From positions 1 to 33,183 of the forward strand of contig NZ_JASBQE010000122.1 in the NCBI RefSeq assembly GCF_029960785.1: 33,183 nucleotides of DNA, in the 5' to 3' direction. The notes beneath the pieces are model-generated. The model worked only from the letters and a program-made list of their open reading frames with translations. It ran no database searches and was not told where the DNA came from. Made by a program: the position numbers and the translations under genes. Positions 6,218 through 15,375 of the stretch are shown here, one piece after another (the stretch's first letter is position 1; every line of letters starts with the position of its first letter). The DNA is from Polyangium sp. 15x6 (lineage in GTDB: Bacteria > Myxococcota_A > Polyangia > Polyangiales > Polyangiaceae).

Positions 6218-9200
6218 CTAGTTCGTGGCCTTGCCGGCGAGCAGGTCTGCGGCCGTCTTGCGGATGCGGGGCTCGGGGTCGCTCGTGGAGAGCTTGCGCA
6301 GGATGGGCTCGGCGGCGGCGCGGTCGAGTGAGGCCATCGAGAGGGCTGCGGCCTCGCGCACGAGGGCGTACGGGTCCTCCTGCGCGATCGTGGTGAGCGT
6401 GTCGAAGGCGACGCGGCCGCCTGCGCCCGCGCCGAGACGACCGAGTGCTTCGGCGGCGCGCACGCGGAGTGGCCAGCTCGGGGCTTCGCGACCGAGGCGC
6501 GCGACGGCGGCGATGGTCGCTGGGTGCTTGATCTTGCCGAGCGCGGCGAGGGCGGCTCGACGCACGCTCTCTTCGGGATCGGAGAGCGCGTCGATCACGG
6601 CGTCTTGCGCCTCTTTTTCGGGCCTGCGCGCCAGGAGCTCGACTGCGCGCGTGCGGACCTCGAGCGCTGGATGGCGGACGAGCGCGACGAATGCAGGGAC
6701 GACGGCGGCGGCGATGCGCTCGATCGCGGCGGAGCTCGCGCGCGCCGCCTCGGGATCGAGCTTGTCGTCGCGGCCGAGCAGGGGCGCGAGCGAGAGCTCC
6801 ACGTCGCTCGCGAGGAGCGCGTCTGCCACGACGCGGGCGCGATCGGGCGAGGTCGAGGCTGCGGCCACGGCTGCGCGTTCGAGCGAGGGCGCGAGCGCGA
6901 CGAGGGCGCGGGCGCGGGCGGACGCGAGGTGTGCCGCGTCGGGGCCGAGGCCTGCGAGGATCTCCTTCATGGAAAGCGGACCATCGGGCACTGGCAGTGC
7001 TTCACCCGTGCGGGAGAAGTTCTTCGTGGCGAGCGCGGTCGCGGCGGCGACGGCGGTGCGGCGCATCGACTCGTCGGTCGCGAACAGGCTCGACGCGAGG
7101 GCGTTCTCGGCCGAGGCGCTCTGCGCGGCGTCGCCCTTCGGCGCGAGGCGCGCGAGGGCCACGAGGGCCGCCTGCCGGAGGATCGGCTCGTTCGCGTCGG
7201 CGAGCGCGACGAGCATGTGGAGGTTTTCGCTCTGGGAAGCGCCGACCTCGGCGAGCGCGTGCACGGCTGCGGCGCGCGCGGTCGCGCCGGCCTCGGGCGC
7301 GCGGGCGAGGGCCACCAGCGCGGGGGTGTACTTCTTGTCGTGCGTCAGCCCGAGGCCGAGGGCCGCGACGCCGCGCACCTCCGGCGAGGTCGAGCCGAGA
7401 AGTTTGACCAGCAAGGGTTCCGCTTTCTTGTCACCCATGCGCGCCACGCCCCAGGCTGCGGCGACGGCGATGGAGTCGCTCGGCAGGAGCGCCGCGCCCG
7501 TGTCCTTCGGCGCGAGCATCTGCTCGTAGCGCGGCAGGATCGACGGATCACGCAGCGCGCCGCAGGCGATCATGGCCCGCACGCGCAGGCTCTTGTCGGC
7601 CTGGCCCGTGGCGTAGTTGTAGAGGGCCGGTCCCGCGCTCTTGTTCTCGACGTACGCGAGCACCTCGATCGCGATCTTCTGCTGCGACTCCTTGTCGTCG
7701 GCGAGCGCGTCGAGCAGCGGCTTGATCGCGCGCGCGCCGATCTTCGCGAGCTCCGCGCGGGCCGCCTTCGCCGCGGGCGACGTGCCGCCCTCGTGACGCA
7801 CCTTCTGCACGAGCGGCAGCGTCATCGCGCCGTAGAGCTCGACGAGCAGACGCCGGTAGATCCCCTTCTGCGGGTTGCCGACGGCGACGGGCAGGAGCTC
7901 GCGTTCGAGGGACTCGAGCGAGTTCTTGCCCAGGTTGATCTGCATGCTCATGCGCGCCGCGCGCGAGACGAGCTCCTCGTCGGGCGATGAGCGCACGACG
8001 CGACGGAAGAGGCGATCGGCCTCGTCGACCTGGCCGCTCGAGAGGAGCAACTCGGCGAGGTCGAAGTAGACCGGGAAGAGACGGTCGTTGCGCTGGATCG
8101 CCTGGCGATACTCGGCAATCGCGTGGACGTAGTCCTGCCGCCGGCGGTACATGTCGCCGAGCTTCTGATGACCGTTCGCGTCCTCGGGCGAGAGCTCCAC
8201 GGCGCGCGCGGCGTACTTGATGGAGTCGTCGTCCCGATAGAGCTCGGCCGCATACTGCGCCATGCGCTGGTAGAACTCGCGGGCGCGCTTGGGGTTCACC
8301 TCGACGAGTTTTTCGAGGACGCCGATCGCGCCGAGCAGGTTTTGTTCGAGCACCAAGATTCGTTCGAGCGCGAGCAGGCTCTCCTCGTCGCCGGGCGCGA
8401 GCTCGGTGACCTTGCGCAGCGTGGCCTCGGCGTCCGCGAGGCGATGCAGGCGGCGCTGCACCTCGGCGAGCAGCCTTCCGGCTTCGAGGTCGGGCGGGGT
8501 CGCGTTGAAGCGCGCCGTGAGCGGCGCGACGCGGCCCGGGAGCTCGTGCGCGAGCGACCACAAGCTCACGATGTGCGTGCGCGCCTCCCGCGCGAGGAGC
8601 TTGTCGTTCTGCGCTCCGGCGAGCAGCTCCTCCCAGATCACGCGCGCCTCGGCGTAACGCGACGCGGCGCTGCCGAGCGACGCGGCCGTGCGCTCGATCG
8701 CGATGGCGAGGTTCTTCTTGTACCGGACGTTCGTCGGCTCGAGCTGGACGGCCTCGCGCAGCGCGTTCAGCGCTTCGAGCGGCATGTCGTGGTCGAGGTA
8801 GACCTCGCCGAGCAGGGAGTTCGCCCGCGCGCGGTTCGGCACGACCTGCTTGATGCGCGCCCACGTCTCCAGGGCCTTTTTCTTGTCGCCGGCCTGGTAG
8901 TAGCGATCGCCGAGATCGACGATGTACGTGTGGTCGGCGCCGCCCGAGGCCGCGAGCTTCTGCAGGACCTTGAGGGCCTTGTCCTTCTCCTCGACGCGCT
9001 CGTAGAAGTCGGCGACGGCGGCGAGGATCTCGGGCTCGCTGCCGACGCGCGCTTCGAGCTCGGTGAGCAGCTTCAACGCCTTCGGGCGATCGCCGCGCTG
9101 GATCAGCGTCTCGCAGAGCTCGAAGACGAAGTCCGGGTTCCCGGGCGCGGCCTTGATGAGCGCCTCGTACTCCTTGATCGCCGCGTCGAGCTCGCCCGCG

Positions 9201-10357
9201 GTCTGCAGGAGGTGCACGAGCTTCAGGCGCACGTCGATCGCGCGGCTGTCGATGCCGAGCACCTTGCGGTACGTGGCGATCGCCTTGTCGACGTCGCCCG
9301 TCTCCTCGTAGAGGCCGCCCAGCGTGGCGAGGCGCTGCGCGTCCTGCGCCTTCTCGGCCTCGAGGATCGGGATGAGCTCGGCGAGCTTGCCTTCGGCGCG
9401 GAAGGCGTCGGTCATGATGACCAGGATCTCGGCGCGCACGCCCGCCGCGCCGCCCGCGACCGAGAGCGCGCGCTTGAGCACGCTGAGCGCCTCCTCGGTC
9501 TTCTTCTGCCGCGCGAGGACCTGGCCGAGATCGCGGAGCGCGGGCGCGAGCGCGCGGTTGTCGCCGGCGGCGGCCTTCACGAGCTCGCGGAACTCGACCT
9601 CGGCGCGATCGTAGAGCGACCGCGCGAGCAGCTCCCGGCCGAGCTCGGCCTTCACGAAGAGCGAGCCCTGCGCGGCCTTCACGAGCGCGTCGTGATACTT
9701 CTTCGCGGCCTCGAAATCCTTCAGATCGAGGCAGAGCCCGAGGAGCGTGCGCGTCGTCTGCTCGAGATCCGGGCCGGGCTTGAGCAGGGCGAGGGCCTTT
9801 TCGTAGCTCGCGCGGGCGGCGGATTTGTCGCCGCGCTCGGACTGGAGCTGCGCGAGGGCGAGGATCGCCTGCGGATCGTTCGGCTTCTCGGCGATCGCGG
9901 CCTCGTACGTCTTGACCGCGTCCTCGGGGCGGCCGTCGAGCTTGTAGATGCCGGCGAGCGCGACCTTCGCGGCCCAGGCGTCGGCGCCCGGCGTGGCGGC
10001 GCGTTTCTCGAACTCCTCGACGAGCTTCTTGATGTTGCCGTCGCGCTCCCGATAGAGCTGCGAGAGCCGCTGGAGCGGGAACGGCGCGCTCGGCTGCGAG
10101 ATGACGATCGCCGTGTACCGCGCGATGAGCGCGTCGCTCCCCGGGCCCTTGCCCCCCGCCTCCGGGTCGCCCTGAGGCTGCTTCGGCTGCTTCGGCTGCG
10201 CGGGCTTGCCCCCGCCGGGGCCGGGCTTGGGCGGCGGCTTCTTGCGGTTGCGCCCGGACGGGTCGAAGTCCGCGGCCTCGGCGCTGGGCGGCGCGAGGAC
10301 GGTCGCGGCGAAGGGCAAGCCGAGGAGCAGGCAGCCGGCGAGGACGTGGGAGCGCAC
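6218..10357 (-). CDS. Large exported TPR + HEAT-repeat protein
   Basis: A 1379-residue protein. It opens with a signal peptide (MRSHVLAGCLLLGLPFAATVLAPPSAEA, cleavage near 28), then a Pro/Gly/Lys/Gln-rich linker (about 35-70). Some twenty tetratricopeptide-type helix pairs follow to about residue 830 (for example NPDFVFELCETLIQRGDRPKALKLL, EDANGHQKLGDMYRRRQDYVHAIAEYRQAI). The rest, to the end, is HEAT/Armadillo-like repeats (for example DPEESVRRAALAALGKIKHPATIAAV). Both repeat types are protein-binding solenoids, so a periplasmic or surface scaffold is likely; no catalytic motif is seen. The start is GTG at 10357 with no ribosome site, but TACCCT lies 7 nt upstream. It lies 66 bp downstream of the M61 gene on the same strand. 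Confidence 0.9.
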   Translation of the reverse strand: MRSHVLAGCLLLGLPFAATVLAPPSAEAADFDPSGRNRKKPPPKPGPGGGKPAQPKQPKQPQGDPEAGGKGPGSDALIARYTAIVISQPSAPFPLQRLSQLYRERDGNIKKLVEEFEKRAATPGADAWAAKVALAGIYKLDGRPEDAVKTYEAAIAEKPNDPQAILALAQLQSERGDKSAARASYEKALALLKPGPDLEQTTRTLLGLCLDLKDFEAAKKYHDALVKAAQGSLFVKAELGRELLARSLYDRAEVEFRELVKAAAGDNRALAPALRDLGQVLARQKKTEEALSVLKRALSVAGGAAGVRAEILVIMTDAFRAEGKLAELIPILEAEKAQDAQRLATLGGLYEETGDVDKAIATYRKVLGIDSRAIDVRLKLVHLLQTAGELDAAIKEYEALIKAAPGNPDFVFELCETLIQRGDRPKALKLLTELEARVGSEPEILAAVADFYERVEEKDKALKVLQKLAASGGADHTYIVDLGDRYYQAGDKKKALETWARIKQVVPNRARANSLLGEVYLDHDMPLEALNALREAVQLEPTNVRYKKNLAIAIERTAASLGSAASRYAEARVIWEELLAGAQNDKLLAREARTHIVSLWSLAHELPGRVAPLTARFNATPPDLEAGRLLAEVQRRLHRLADAEATLRKVTELAPGDEESLLALERILVLEQNLLGAIGVLEKLVEVNPKRAREFYQRMAQYAAELYRDDDSIKYAARAVELSPEDANGHQKLGDMYRRRQDYVHAIAEYRQAIQRNDRLFPVYFDLAELLLSSGQVDEADRLFRRVVRSSPDEELVSRAARMSMQINLGKNSLESLERELLPVAVGNPQKGIYRRLLVELYGAMTLPLVQKVRHEGGTSPAAKAARAELAKIGARAIKPLLDALADDKESQQKIAIEVLAYVENKSAGPALYNYATGQADKSLRVRAMIACGALRDPSILPRYEQMLAPKDTGAALLPSDSIAVAAAWGVARMGDKKAEPLLVKLLGSTSPEVRGVAALGLGLTHDKKYTPALVALARAPEAGATARAAAVHALAEVGASQSENLHMLVALADANEPILRQAALVALARLAPKGDAAQSASAENALASSLFATDESMRRTAVAAATALATKNFSRTGEALPVPDGPLSMKEILAGLGPDAAHLASARARALVALAPSLERAAVAAASTSPDRARVVADALLASDVELSLAPLLGRDDKLDPEAARASSAAIERIAAAVVPAFVALVRHPALEVRTRAVELLARRPEKEAQDAVIDALSDPEESVRRAALAALGKIKHPATIAAVARLGREAPSWPLRVRAAEALGRLGAGAGGRVAFDTLTTIAQEDPYALVREAAALSMASLDRAAAEPILRKLSTSDPEPRIRKTAADLLAGKATN

Positions 10358-10370
10358 GAGCGGGAGGGTA
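10357..10370 (-). promoter_or_regulatory. Leaderless-type promoter of the TPR/HEAT gene
   Basis: On the minus strand TGATACCCT (extended -10; hexamer 10365-10370) is followed by 7 nt and then GTG (10357-10355). The -35 region is poor and no Shine-Dalgarno is present. Confidence 0.5.
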
Positions 10371-10423
10371 TCACGCGGAGGCAGCTCGAGCCTGCTCGCG
10401 GAGGGAGCGGAAGCGGCAGACTG

Positions 10424-12328
10424 TCAGTTTTTGCGGTGTTCGCTCGCGCTCGCCCGAGGCTTGATGAGCTCACCGAGCAGATCGGGTCTCGAGGCGTCGC
10501 GTTCCAAGTGCGGATATTTCTCCCCCTCGGTGTAGTTCACGAAATACGTCCTATAAAACCCTGCGTTCTCCACCAGCAGCTCGATGGGCTTCCGTGTCCG
10601 CAGGGCGTGTCGGAGTTCTTCGGCGGACCATTGCCGTCCATTCACCGCGATCAGCTTCATGCCGGGCGCAAGGCCGGCCAGTTCCGCTGGCATACCGCGG
10701 ATGGCGTCCAGGATTTTCCCGTCCTCGTTGCGCGTGCGAACCCGTAGCCCGATCGAATAGCTGAAGTCTGCTACCCGTCGATACTCCTTGTCAATGGATT
10801 CCGCGAGCTCGTTGGGTTTGTCGGTATAGGTCAACTTCCACCCACTCGATTCGATGCCTCCGAGCGGAGCGCGCGGTCCCGTGGAGTTCAATCGAGCGTC
10901 GAAGAAACCCTTCCAGTCGTAGGGAGCCACGTCATCGAGGGCAGCGACCACGTCGTCGAACGTGTAGGGCTTCATCTCGGGGACGCCGCCGCTTCCGCCG
11001 TGAAAGAGGCGGATGAACTCGTCGAGCGACCGCTGGCCCTGGGTCTGGTGGCGGATGATCCCGTCGGCTTCGAGCCAGATCAGCACCCCCTCATCGTAGA
11101 AATCGGTGCCCCGTCGCCAGGATCTCCATTCCTGCGGCGCGTCGTAGAGGACCTGTGCCGAGATCGCCGTGTCTGCCAGGGGTCGCCACGTGCGTCCTGG
11201 CCGGGTGCGATCCAGATACGCAGCGGTGCTCGCAAGATCCTCCCGAAATTCCTCGGGCGTGAAGAGGCCGCTGCGGGCCGCGAGCACATTCCCCAGGTGT
11301 TCCGTGAGTCCTTCGTAGACCCACAGCAGCTCTCCCTTCATCGGCTGCTCGAAATCGGGTGTCGCCAGGCCGGCGGGGCGACGGTATTTCCCGTTCCAGG
11401 AATGCACGAACTCATGCGAGAGCAAGCTGCCCGTCAGCTGCTGCAAGCCGTAGGTGCCGAGGGAACGCTCCGGAGGCCGGTTGTCACTGGATTCATGGTG
11501 TTCGAGTCCGAGGTAACCACCCACGTGATCACTGAGCGATACCAGGAAACGGTAACTGCGATAGGGATGAGCGCCGAAAAGGGCATGGGCCTCGGTGACC
11601 AGTCGTTGGTAGTTTTCGACCATTTTTGACGGCATTTCCAGCGCCCACTCGGAATCGCCGGCCATGTCGATCTGGTGAGGCGGCAGGCCGGAGACGCTGA
11701 GCGGAATCGTCCGAAAATGAGCGCCGCTGAGGACCGGCGAGTCCACGAGGGTCGTCAGAGATACAGGGTCGAACTCGATGGTCTCCCCGCTCTGCCTTGC
11801 CACCGGTAGCGCGGTGCCGAACTTCCACCCGGCGGGAAGGCGCAACGTGGCGGCATAGGTCAGATCGCCGGGCGCGCGGCCCTGGGGAGAGAGTAAGACC
11901 TGATTCCAGCTCAACACAGCCAGTTGCGCACTGGCCGCCGAACCCTCACTTGCTTGGCTGGGTGAGATGTAGTCGAGCTCGGCCTCGATGGCATTCGCTC
12001 CGGCAGGCGCCTCCAGATGGAAGGCATACATGTCCACGTCGTCGCGTCTCCAAGCGAGCGTCTGGCCCGCGGCCGTGAACTTCAGTCCAACGAGGTTCGC
12101 AATCGGGCCCTCCGGGCTGTGGTGGCCGGGAATCCACTTGGGATACAGCAGAGTAAGAGGTCCCGGTGTTACGGGGATTATCAACTTGGCATGAAAGATC
12201 CGGCGGGGCGCTTCGCTCAAGTCCACGCTCAGGCGAATGGTCTGAGCCTCCGCGCTCCCGGCGCCGATCGAGATCAGCGCCACCGCGACCCAACTCACCC
12301 AGATTCTGGTTATGGAATTGTCTCGCAT
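10424..12328 (-). CDS. M61-family metallopeptidase with C-terminal PDZ domain
   Basis: A 634-residue exported zinc peptidase of the glycyl-aminopeptidase (M61) type. The signal peptide ends near residue 29 (GSAEAQ). An N-terminal beta domain carries LLYPKWIPGHHSPEGP. The catalytic domain shows GGYLGLEHHES, then HEFVH at 305-309 followed by SWNGKYRRP, and the third zinc ligand E339 in YEGLTEHLG. A PDZ-like segment follows (FSYSIGLRVRTRNEDGKILDAIRGMPAELAGLAPGMKLIAVNG). All hallmark residues are present, so it should be active. Sampled stretches are 55-63% GC, against about 77% in the neighbouring TPR gene, with more A/T-ending codons. This suggests horizontal acquisition or relaxed codon use. 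The start at 12328 is chosen for the signal peptide. Confidence 0.92.
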   Translation of the reverse strand: MRDNSITRIWVSWVAVALISIGAGSAEAQTIRLSVDLSEAPRRIFHAKLIIPVTPGPLTLLYPKWIPGHHSPEGPIANLVGLKFTAAGQTLAWRRDDVDMYAFHLEAPAGANAIEAELDYISPSQASEGSAASAQLAVLSWNQVLLSPQGRAPGDLTYAATLRLPAGWKFGTALPVARQSGETIEFDPVSLTTLVDSPVLSGAHFRTIPLSVSGLPPHQIDMAGDSEWALEMPSKMVENYQRLVTEAHALFGAHPYRSYRFLVSLSDHVGGYLGLEHHESSDNRPPERSLGTYGLQQLTGSLLSHEFVHSWNGKYRRPAGLATPDFEQPMKGELLWVYEGLTEHLGNVLAARSGLFTPEEFREDLASTAAYLDRTRPGRTWRPLADTAISAQVLYDAPQEWRSWRRGTDFYDEGVLIWLEADGIIRHQTQGQRSLDEFIRLFHGGSGGVPEMKPYTFDDVVAALDDVAPYDWKGFFDARLNSTGPRAPLGGIESSGWKLTYTDKPNELAESIDKEYRRVADFSYSIGLRVRTRNEDGKILDAIRGMPAELAGLAPGMKLIAVNGRQWSAEELRHALRTRKPIELLVENAGFYRTYFVNYTEGEKYPHLERDASRPDLLGELIKPRASASEHRKN

Positions 12329-12568
12329 GGATGCCCCCCCGAGAGGCTTCTCCCGTGTTGCCCCACAAGAATGGTAGGGGGCTCGTCCGTGGTCGTAAAT
12401 GGGGCTCGAGGCGCCAGGGGAAGCGAAGGCGAGTCGCGAAGGGGAAAGCGGCGCCGCGGCGAGAAACGCCCTGGCGCAGGACAACCCGAGCAGATCCAGA
12501 AAGTCGTACTCGCAGGAGTCCTTGTTTTCAGTGCCCCGCGCAGGCGGAGGCCCCTGCCTCCTCGTATT
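12329..12568. other. Intergenic spacer between protease and M61 genes
   Basis: This 240-bp gap holds a small hairpin (GGAGG 12546-12550 with CCTCC 12557-12561) 8 nt past the protease stop, possibly its terminator. A TACCAT hexamer about 40 nt upstream of the M61 start could be a minus-strand -10. I see no gene in it. Confidence 0.4.
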
Positions 12569-13849
12569 TCATTCGTATCCGGCGAGGCGCCAGTGACCCT
12601 GCTCGAAGCGGAAGCGCATCGTCCGGCGCTCGCCCGAGCCGAGATCCATGCCCACGCGCACGAATCCGCGATCGTCGTAATCGCGCACGTCCTTCTCGAC
12701 GACGCGCGAGCAAGGATCCCCCGTGATGCCCTTTTGCCGCTTCAGGTCGACGTAGAGATAGGCGAACGTGAGCCCGCGCAGGTGCTCCATCACGTCGCCT
12801 TTTTTCACGGCGGACACGAGCTCGCCGAAGGCCTCCTCGTTGACCTTGGGTTTGCCCGGGGTGATTTCGCCCGTCTCCTCGTTGCGCTGCGGAGGTTCAT
12901 TCTCGATGTACCTGAGCTCCCAGGTGGGCACGCCGCGCTCGGCGACGAGGCGATCCGAGACGAGCGAGACCGTCGAAATGGGAGGCTCGCCGCCGATGCT
13001 GAGCTCGTCCGTGAGCTCCTTGCACGAGCCCTGGATCTGCTTGATCGTCGCCTTTACGTCCGTCTTCGACGGCACATTGAAGGCGCGATCGAGCACGCCC
13101 TTCACCGTGGCGGCGGGGACGGCGCTGTAGAGGTTGTCGTTCGAGCGCATCGTCAGGGTGTTGATGCCGATGACGTCGAGCGAGTCCTTGCGGAAGAGCG
13201 GGCCGCCGCTGTTGCCCGGATCGATCGCGGCCGTGTGCTGCAGGAACGAGGACTTGTGGCCGCGCACCGTGACCGAGAAATCGGCGTTCGAGATGGTGCC
13301 GCTCGTGAGCCTGTACGATTGCTGATCCCCGACGCGCGGATATCCCGAGGCCTGCACGGCTTCGTCGTTCTTCGTGGTGCCATCCGAGAGCGTGGCCACC
13401 GCAATGGCGCTCGTCGCCAGGCTCTCGGGCACCTTCACGACGGCGACATCGTATTTGTCGTCGACATAGAGGACCTCGCAATCGTTCAGCGACGTGTGTT
13501 CGTCGAGGATGATCGTGACCTTCGGCGCGCTGTCGACGACGTGCCGGTTCGTGATCAGCACGAGGCCCTTGCCGTCCGGTGTTTTGAGGAAAAAACCGCT
13601 GCCGGTCGAGGTCCAGCCCACGCCGGCGGTGCCCATGGCGTCCGGGAGGCGCGATTTCTTGACGGTCTCGACGAACGCCGTTTTCACGTCCTCGGGCAGC
13701 TCGGCCTTGACGCGAACGGTGGCCTTGCGCTGCATCTCGGGCACGTTGACCTTGGCCGCGGCGGAGGGCTCCTTCGTCTCCGGAAGAGGCGCTCCGCCTC
13801 CGCAGCCCATCAGGACAAGAACCAAACCGAACGCGAGCCTGGAAGCCAT
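12569..13849 (-). CDS. HtrA-like trypsin-fold serine protease, lipoprotein
   Basis: A 426-residue predicted lipoprotein with signal and lipobox LVLMGC (Cys16), followed by a Pro/Glu/Lys linker. The S1-type fold follows with the full catalytic triad: H103 in TNRHVV, D134 in YDVAVVKV and S214 in GNSGGPL. There is no PDZ domain. Instead about 170 residues follow with no recognised domain (WELRYIENEPPQRNEETGEI, then FRFEQGHWRLAGYE at the C-terminus). It may act in envelope protein quality control or regulated proteolysis, but the target is unknown. The ATG at 13849 has a GAGGA ribosome site; the longer in-frame upstream extension lacks a signal peptide and is rejected. It lies 83 bp downstream of the unknown membrane protein gene on the same strand. 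Confidence 0.9.
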   Translation of the reverse strand: MASRLAFGLVLVLMGCGGGAPLPETKEPSAAAKVNVPEMQRKATVRVKAELPEDVKTAFVETVKKSRLPDAMGTAGVGWTSTGSGFFLKTPDGKGLVLITNRHVVDSAPKVTIILDEHTSLNDCEVLYVDDKYDVAVVKVPESLATSAIAVATLSDGTTKNDEAVQASGYPRVGDQQSYRLTSGTISNADFSVTVRGHKSSFLQHTAAIDPGNSGGPLFRKDSLDVIGINTLTMRSNDNLYSAVPAATVKGVLDRAFNVPSKTDVKATIKQIQGSCKELTDELSIGGEPPISTVSLVSDRLVAERGVPTWELRYIENEPPQRNEETGEITPGKPKVNEEAFGELVSAVKKGDVMEHLRGLTFAYLYVDLKRQKGITGDPCSRVVEKDVRDYDDRGFVRVGMDLGSGERRTMRFRFEQGHWRLAGYE

Positions 13850-13932
13850 CGGCACATTCCTCGTGGGGGTGGATGGAAACCGCGAACCTCGATCAGACAC
13901 GACTCCGAGGCCCTTGGCAAGCCGTCCCACGA

Positions 13933-15306
13933 TCAGCGGCGGAACGTGGACAGGGCCGCGAACAGCGCAAAACCAAGCACGACGAGCGTGATCACGAGCG
14001 CGACGCGCAGCGCCGGATGACTCTCGCGCGCGGATTCCACGATACGTCGTTGGTCCTCGGACGGAATGGGCGCGCCGGCCTCGTCGCTCGCTTCGAGCGA
14101 GACGGCCGCGGCGAGGTTCGCGTCGAGAGCGCGCTGCGACGCCCGCGTGCGCACGAGGATCAAAAGGACTTCCGCGAGGGCCGCGATGGCGACGAGGAAG
14201 ACGGCCGCGCGCCGCGCCGAAGAGGCTCTTGCCTGTTCGCGGGCTTCGGCGGCGGCCGATCCATCGAGGAGGAGCTCGAGGCGGGGCGCGGAGGCGGATG
14301 CGGCGTGAGGTCCGAGGGGCCAGGCCGTCGTGGCGTCGCCGCGCTCGCCGGGGTCGCCGGAGAGGATGATCTGCGCGGGCTCTTCCGGCGGCTTCACGTC
14401 GAGGTGACCGCGGAAAAAACCGACGTCGTCGCGCGTGACGGGGACGACCGCGCCGAGGATGCGGCCCGCGTCGGTGACGATGGAGGCGTAGACACGATCG
14501 CGCGGGGCGGGCGAGACGAACGTGAGGCCGGCGTGGAGGTCGGGGTCGAGCCAGATGGCGCCCGGACGCACGGGCAAGAGGCCTTCCCAGCGGCCTTCGT
14601 TTCCGTCGGGATCACGCGCGGTGATCGCGAGCTCGACGTGGTGCGCGAGGGGCGTGACCGTGAAGGAGGCGGCGCCACGCTCGTCCGTGTCGGTTTTCTC
14701 GGGCGTGATCGTCGCGCCGGGCGCCGAAAGCGAGAGCGTGATGCCCGCAAAACTCGGGCGATAGGGCGAGACGTGCTCGGGCAGGCCCACGGAGACATCG
14801 AGCGCCTCGGGGAAAGGCGAGACGAGGTGGCCGCGGCGCGCGCGCACGAAGAAGCGGTGATGGCCGCTCGAAACGCCAGCGATGTCGCCCGCGATGTCGC
14901 CCGCGGGGGCGCCCTTCGGAGGAGGCGCCCGGAGCGGCACGATCCCTTCGGCGAGGACCGTTTTCCCCTGGAGAACCCGGACATCGAGCGGGCCGGTGAG
15001 CGGCGCGGTTTTCTCGACCGAGGCTTCGCCCACGCCGTCCGGGCCGAGCGAGACCGCCCGGGGCGCGAGGAGCGCTCCGGCGTCCGTCACCTCGACGGTC
15101 ACGCCTTCGAGGGCCGCGACGTCGTCCACGCCGAACAGCCTTCGCGCGCCTTCGAGGCGGAGCGCGAGCGTCCGGCCGCCGGCCACGGGCACGCCGCGGA
15201 CCCGCACGAAGGGCGCGGGGTTCGGCGAACCCGGGCCGAAGAGCACGAGCGCGGTGACGGTCACCGAGGCCGCGGGCACGACGTAGGTGGCCAGGCGACC
15301 GAGCAT
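13933..15306 (-). CDS. Membrane protein with Ig-like periplasmic region, unknown
   Basis: A 457-residue protein I cannot place in a named family. An N-terminal hydrophobic segment (7-24, signal anchor) is followed by about 340 residues of beta-rich, Pro/Gly-rich sequence. One segment, ITLSLSAPGATITPEKTDTDERGAASFTVTPL, resembles bacterial Ig-like/invasin folds. Two transmembrane helices follow at 368-385 and 433-453, enclosing a charged 45-residue loop. A tiny tandem duplication encodes DIAG-DIAG (137-144). It starts 69 bp from the divergent zinc-module gene. No Shine-Dalgarno is visible; TAGACT lies 9 nt before the ATG, so a very short leader is likely. It may be a membrane-anchored adhesion or sensor protein, which is only inference. 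Confidence 0.75.
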   Translation of the reverse strand: MLGRLATYVVPAASVTVTALVLFGPGSPNPAPFVRVRGVPVAGGRTLALRLEGARRLFGVDDVAALEGVTVEVTDAGALLAPRAVSLGPDGVGEASVEKTAPLTGPLDVRVLQGKTVLAEGIVPLRAPPPKGAPAGDIAGDIAGVSSGHHRFFVRARRGHLVSPFPEALDVSVGLPEHVSPYRPSFAGITLSLSAPGATITPEKTDTDERGAASFTVTPLAHHVELAITARDPDGNEGRWEGLLPVRPGAIWLDPDLHAGLTFVSPAPRDRVYASIVTDAGRILGAVVPVTRDDVGFFRGHLDVKPPEEPAQIILSGDPGERGDATTAWPLGPHAASASAPRLELLLDGSAAAEAREQARASSARRAAVFLVAIAALAEVLLILVRTRASQRALDANLAAAVSLEASDEAGAPIPSEDQRRIVESARESHPALRVALVITLVVLGFALFAALSTFRR

Positions 15307-15375
15307 GCGAGGCCGAGTCTACCGCGGTTGGATTGCGTTCGGGCAGCGCATCCGATAGAGCAAGCGCGAGGGACG

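Noticed and set aside
8123-10747. Very long open frame (874 codons) antisense to the TPR/HEAT gene
   Set aside because: Mirror of the repeated TPR codons on the other strand; low-complexity LEL/RRE composition and no start signal.
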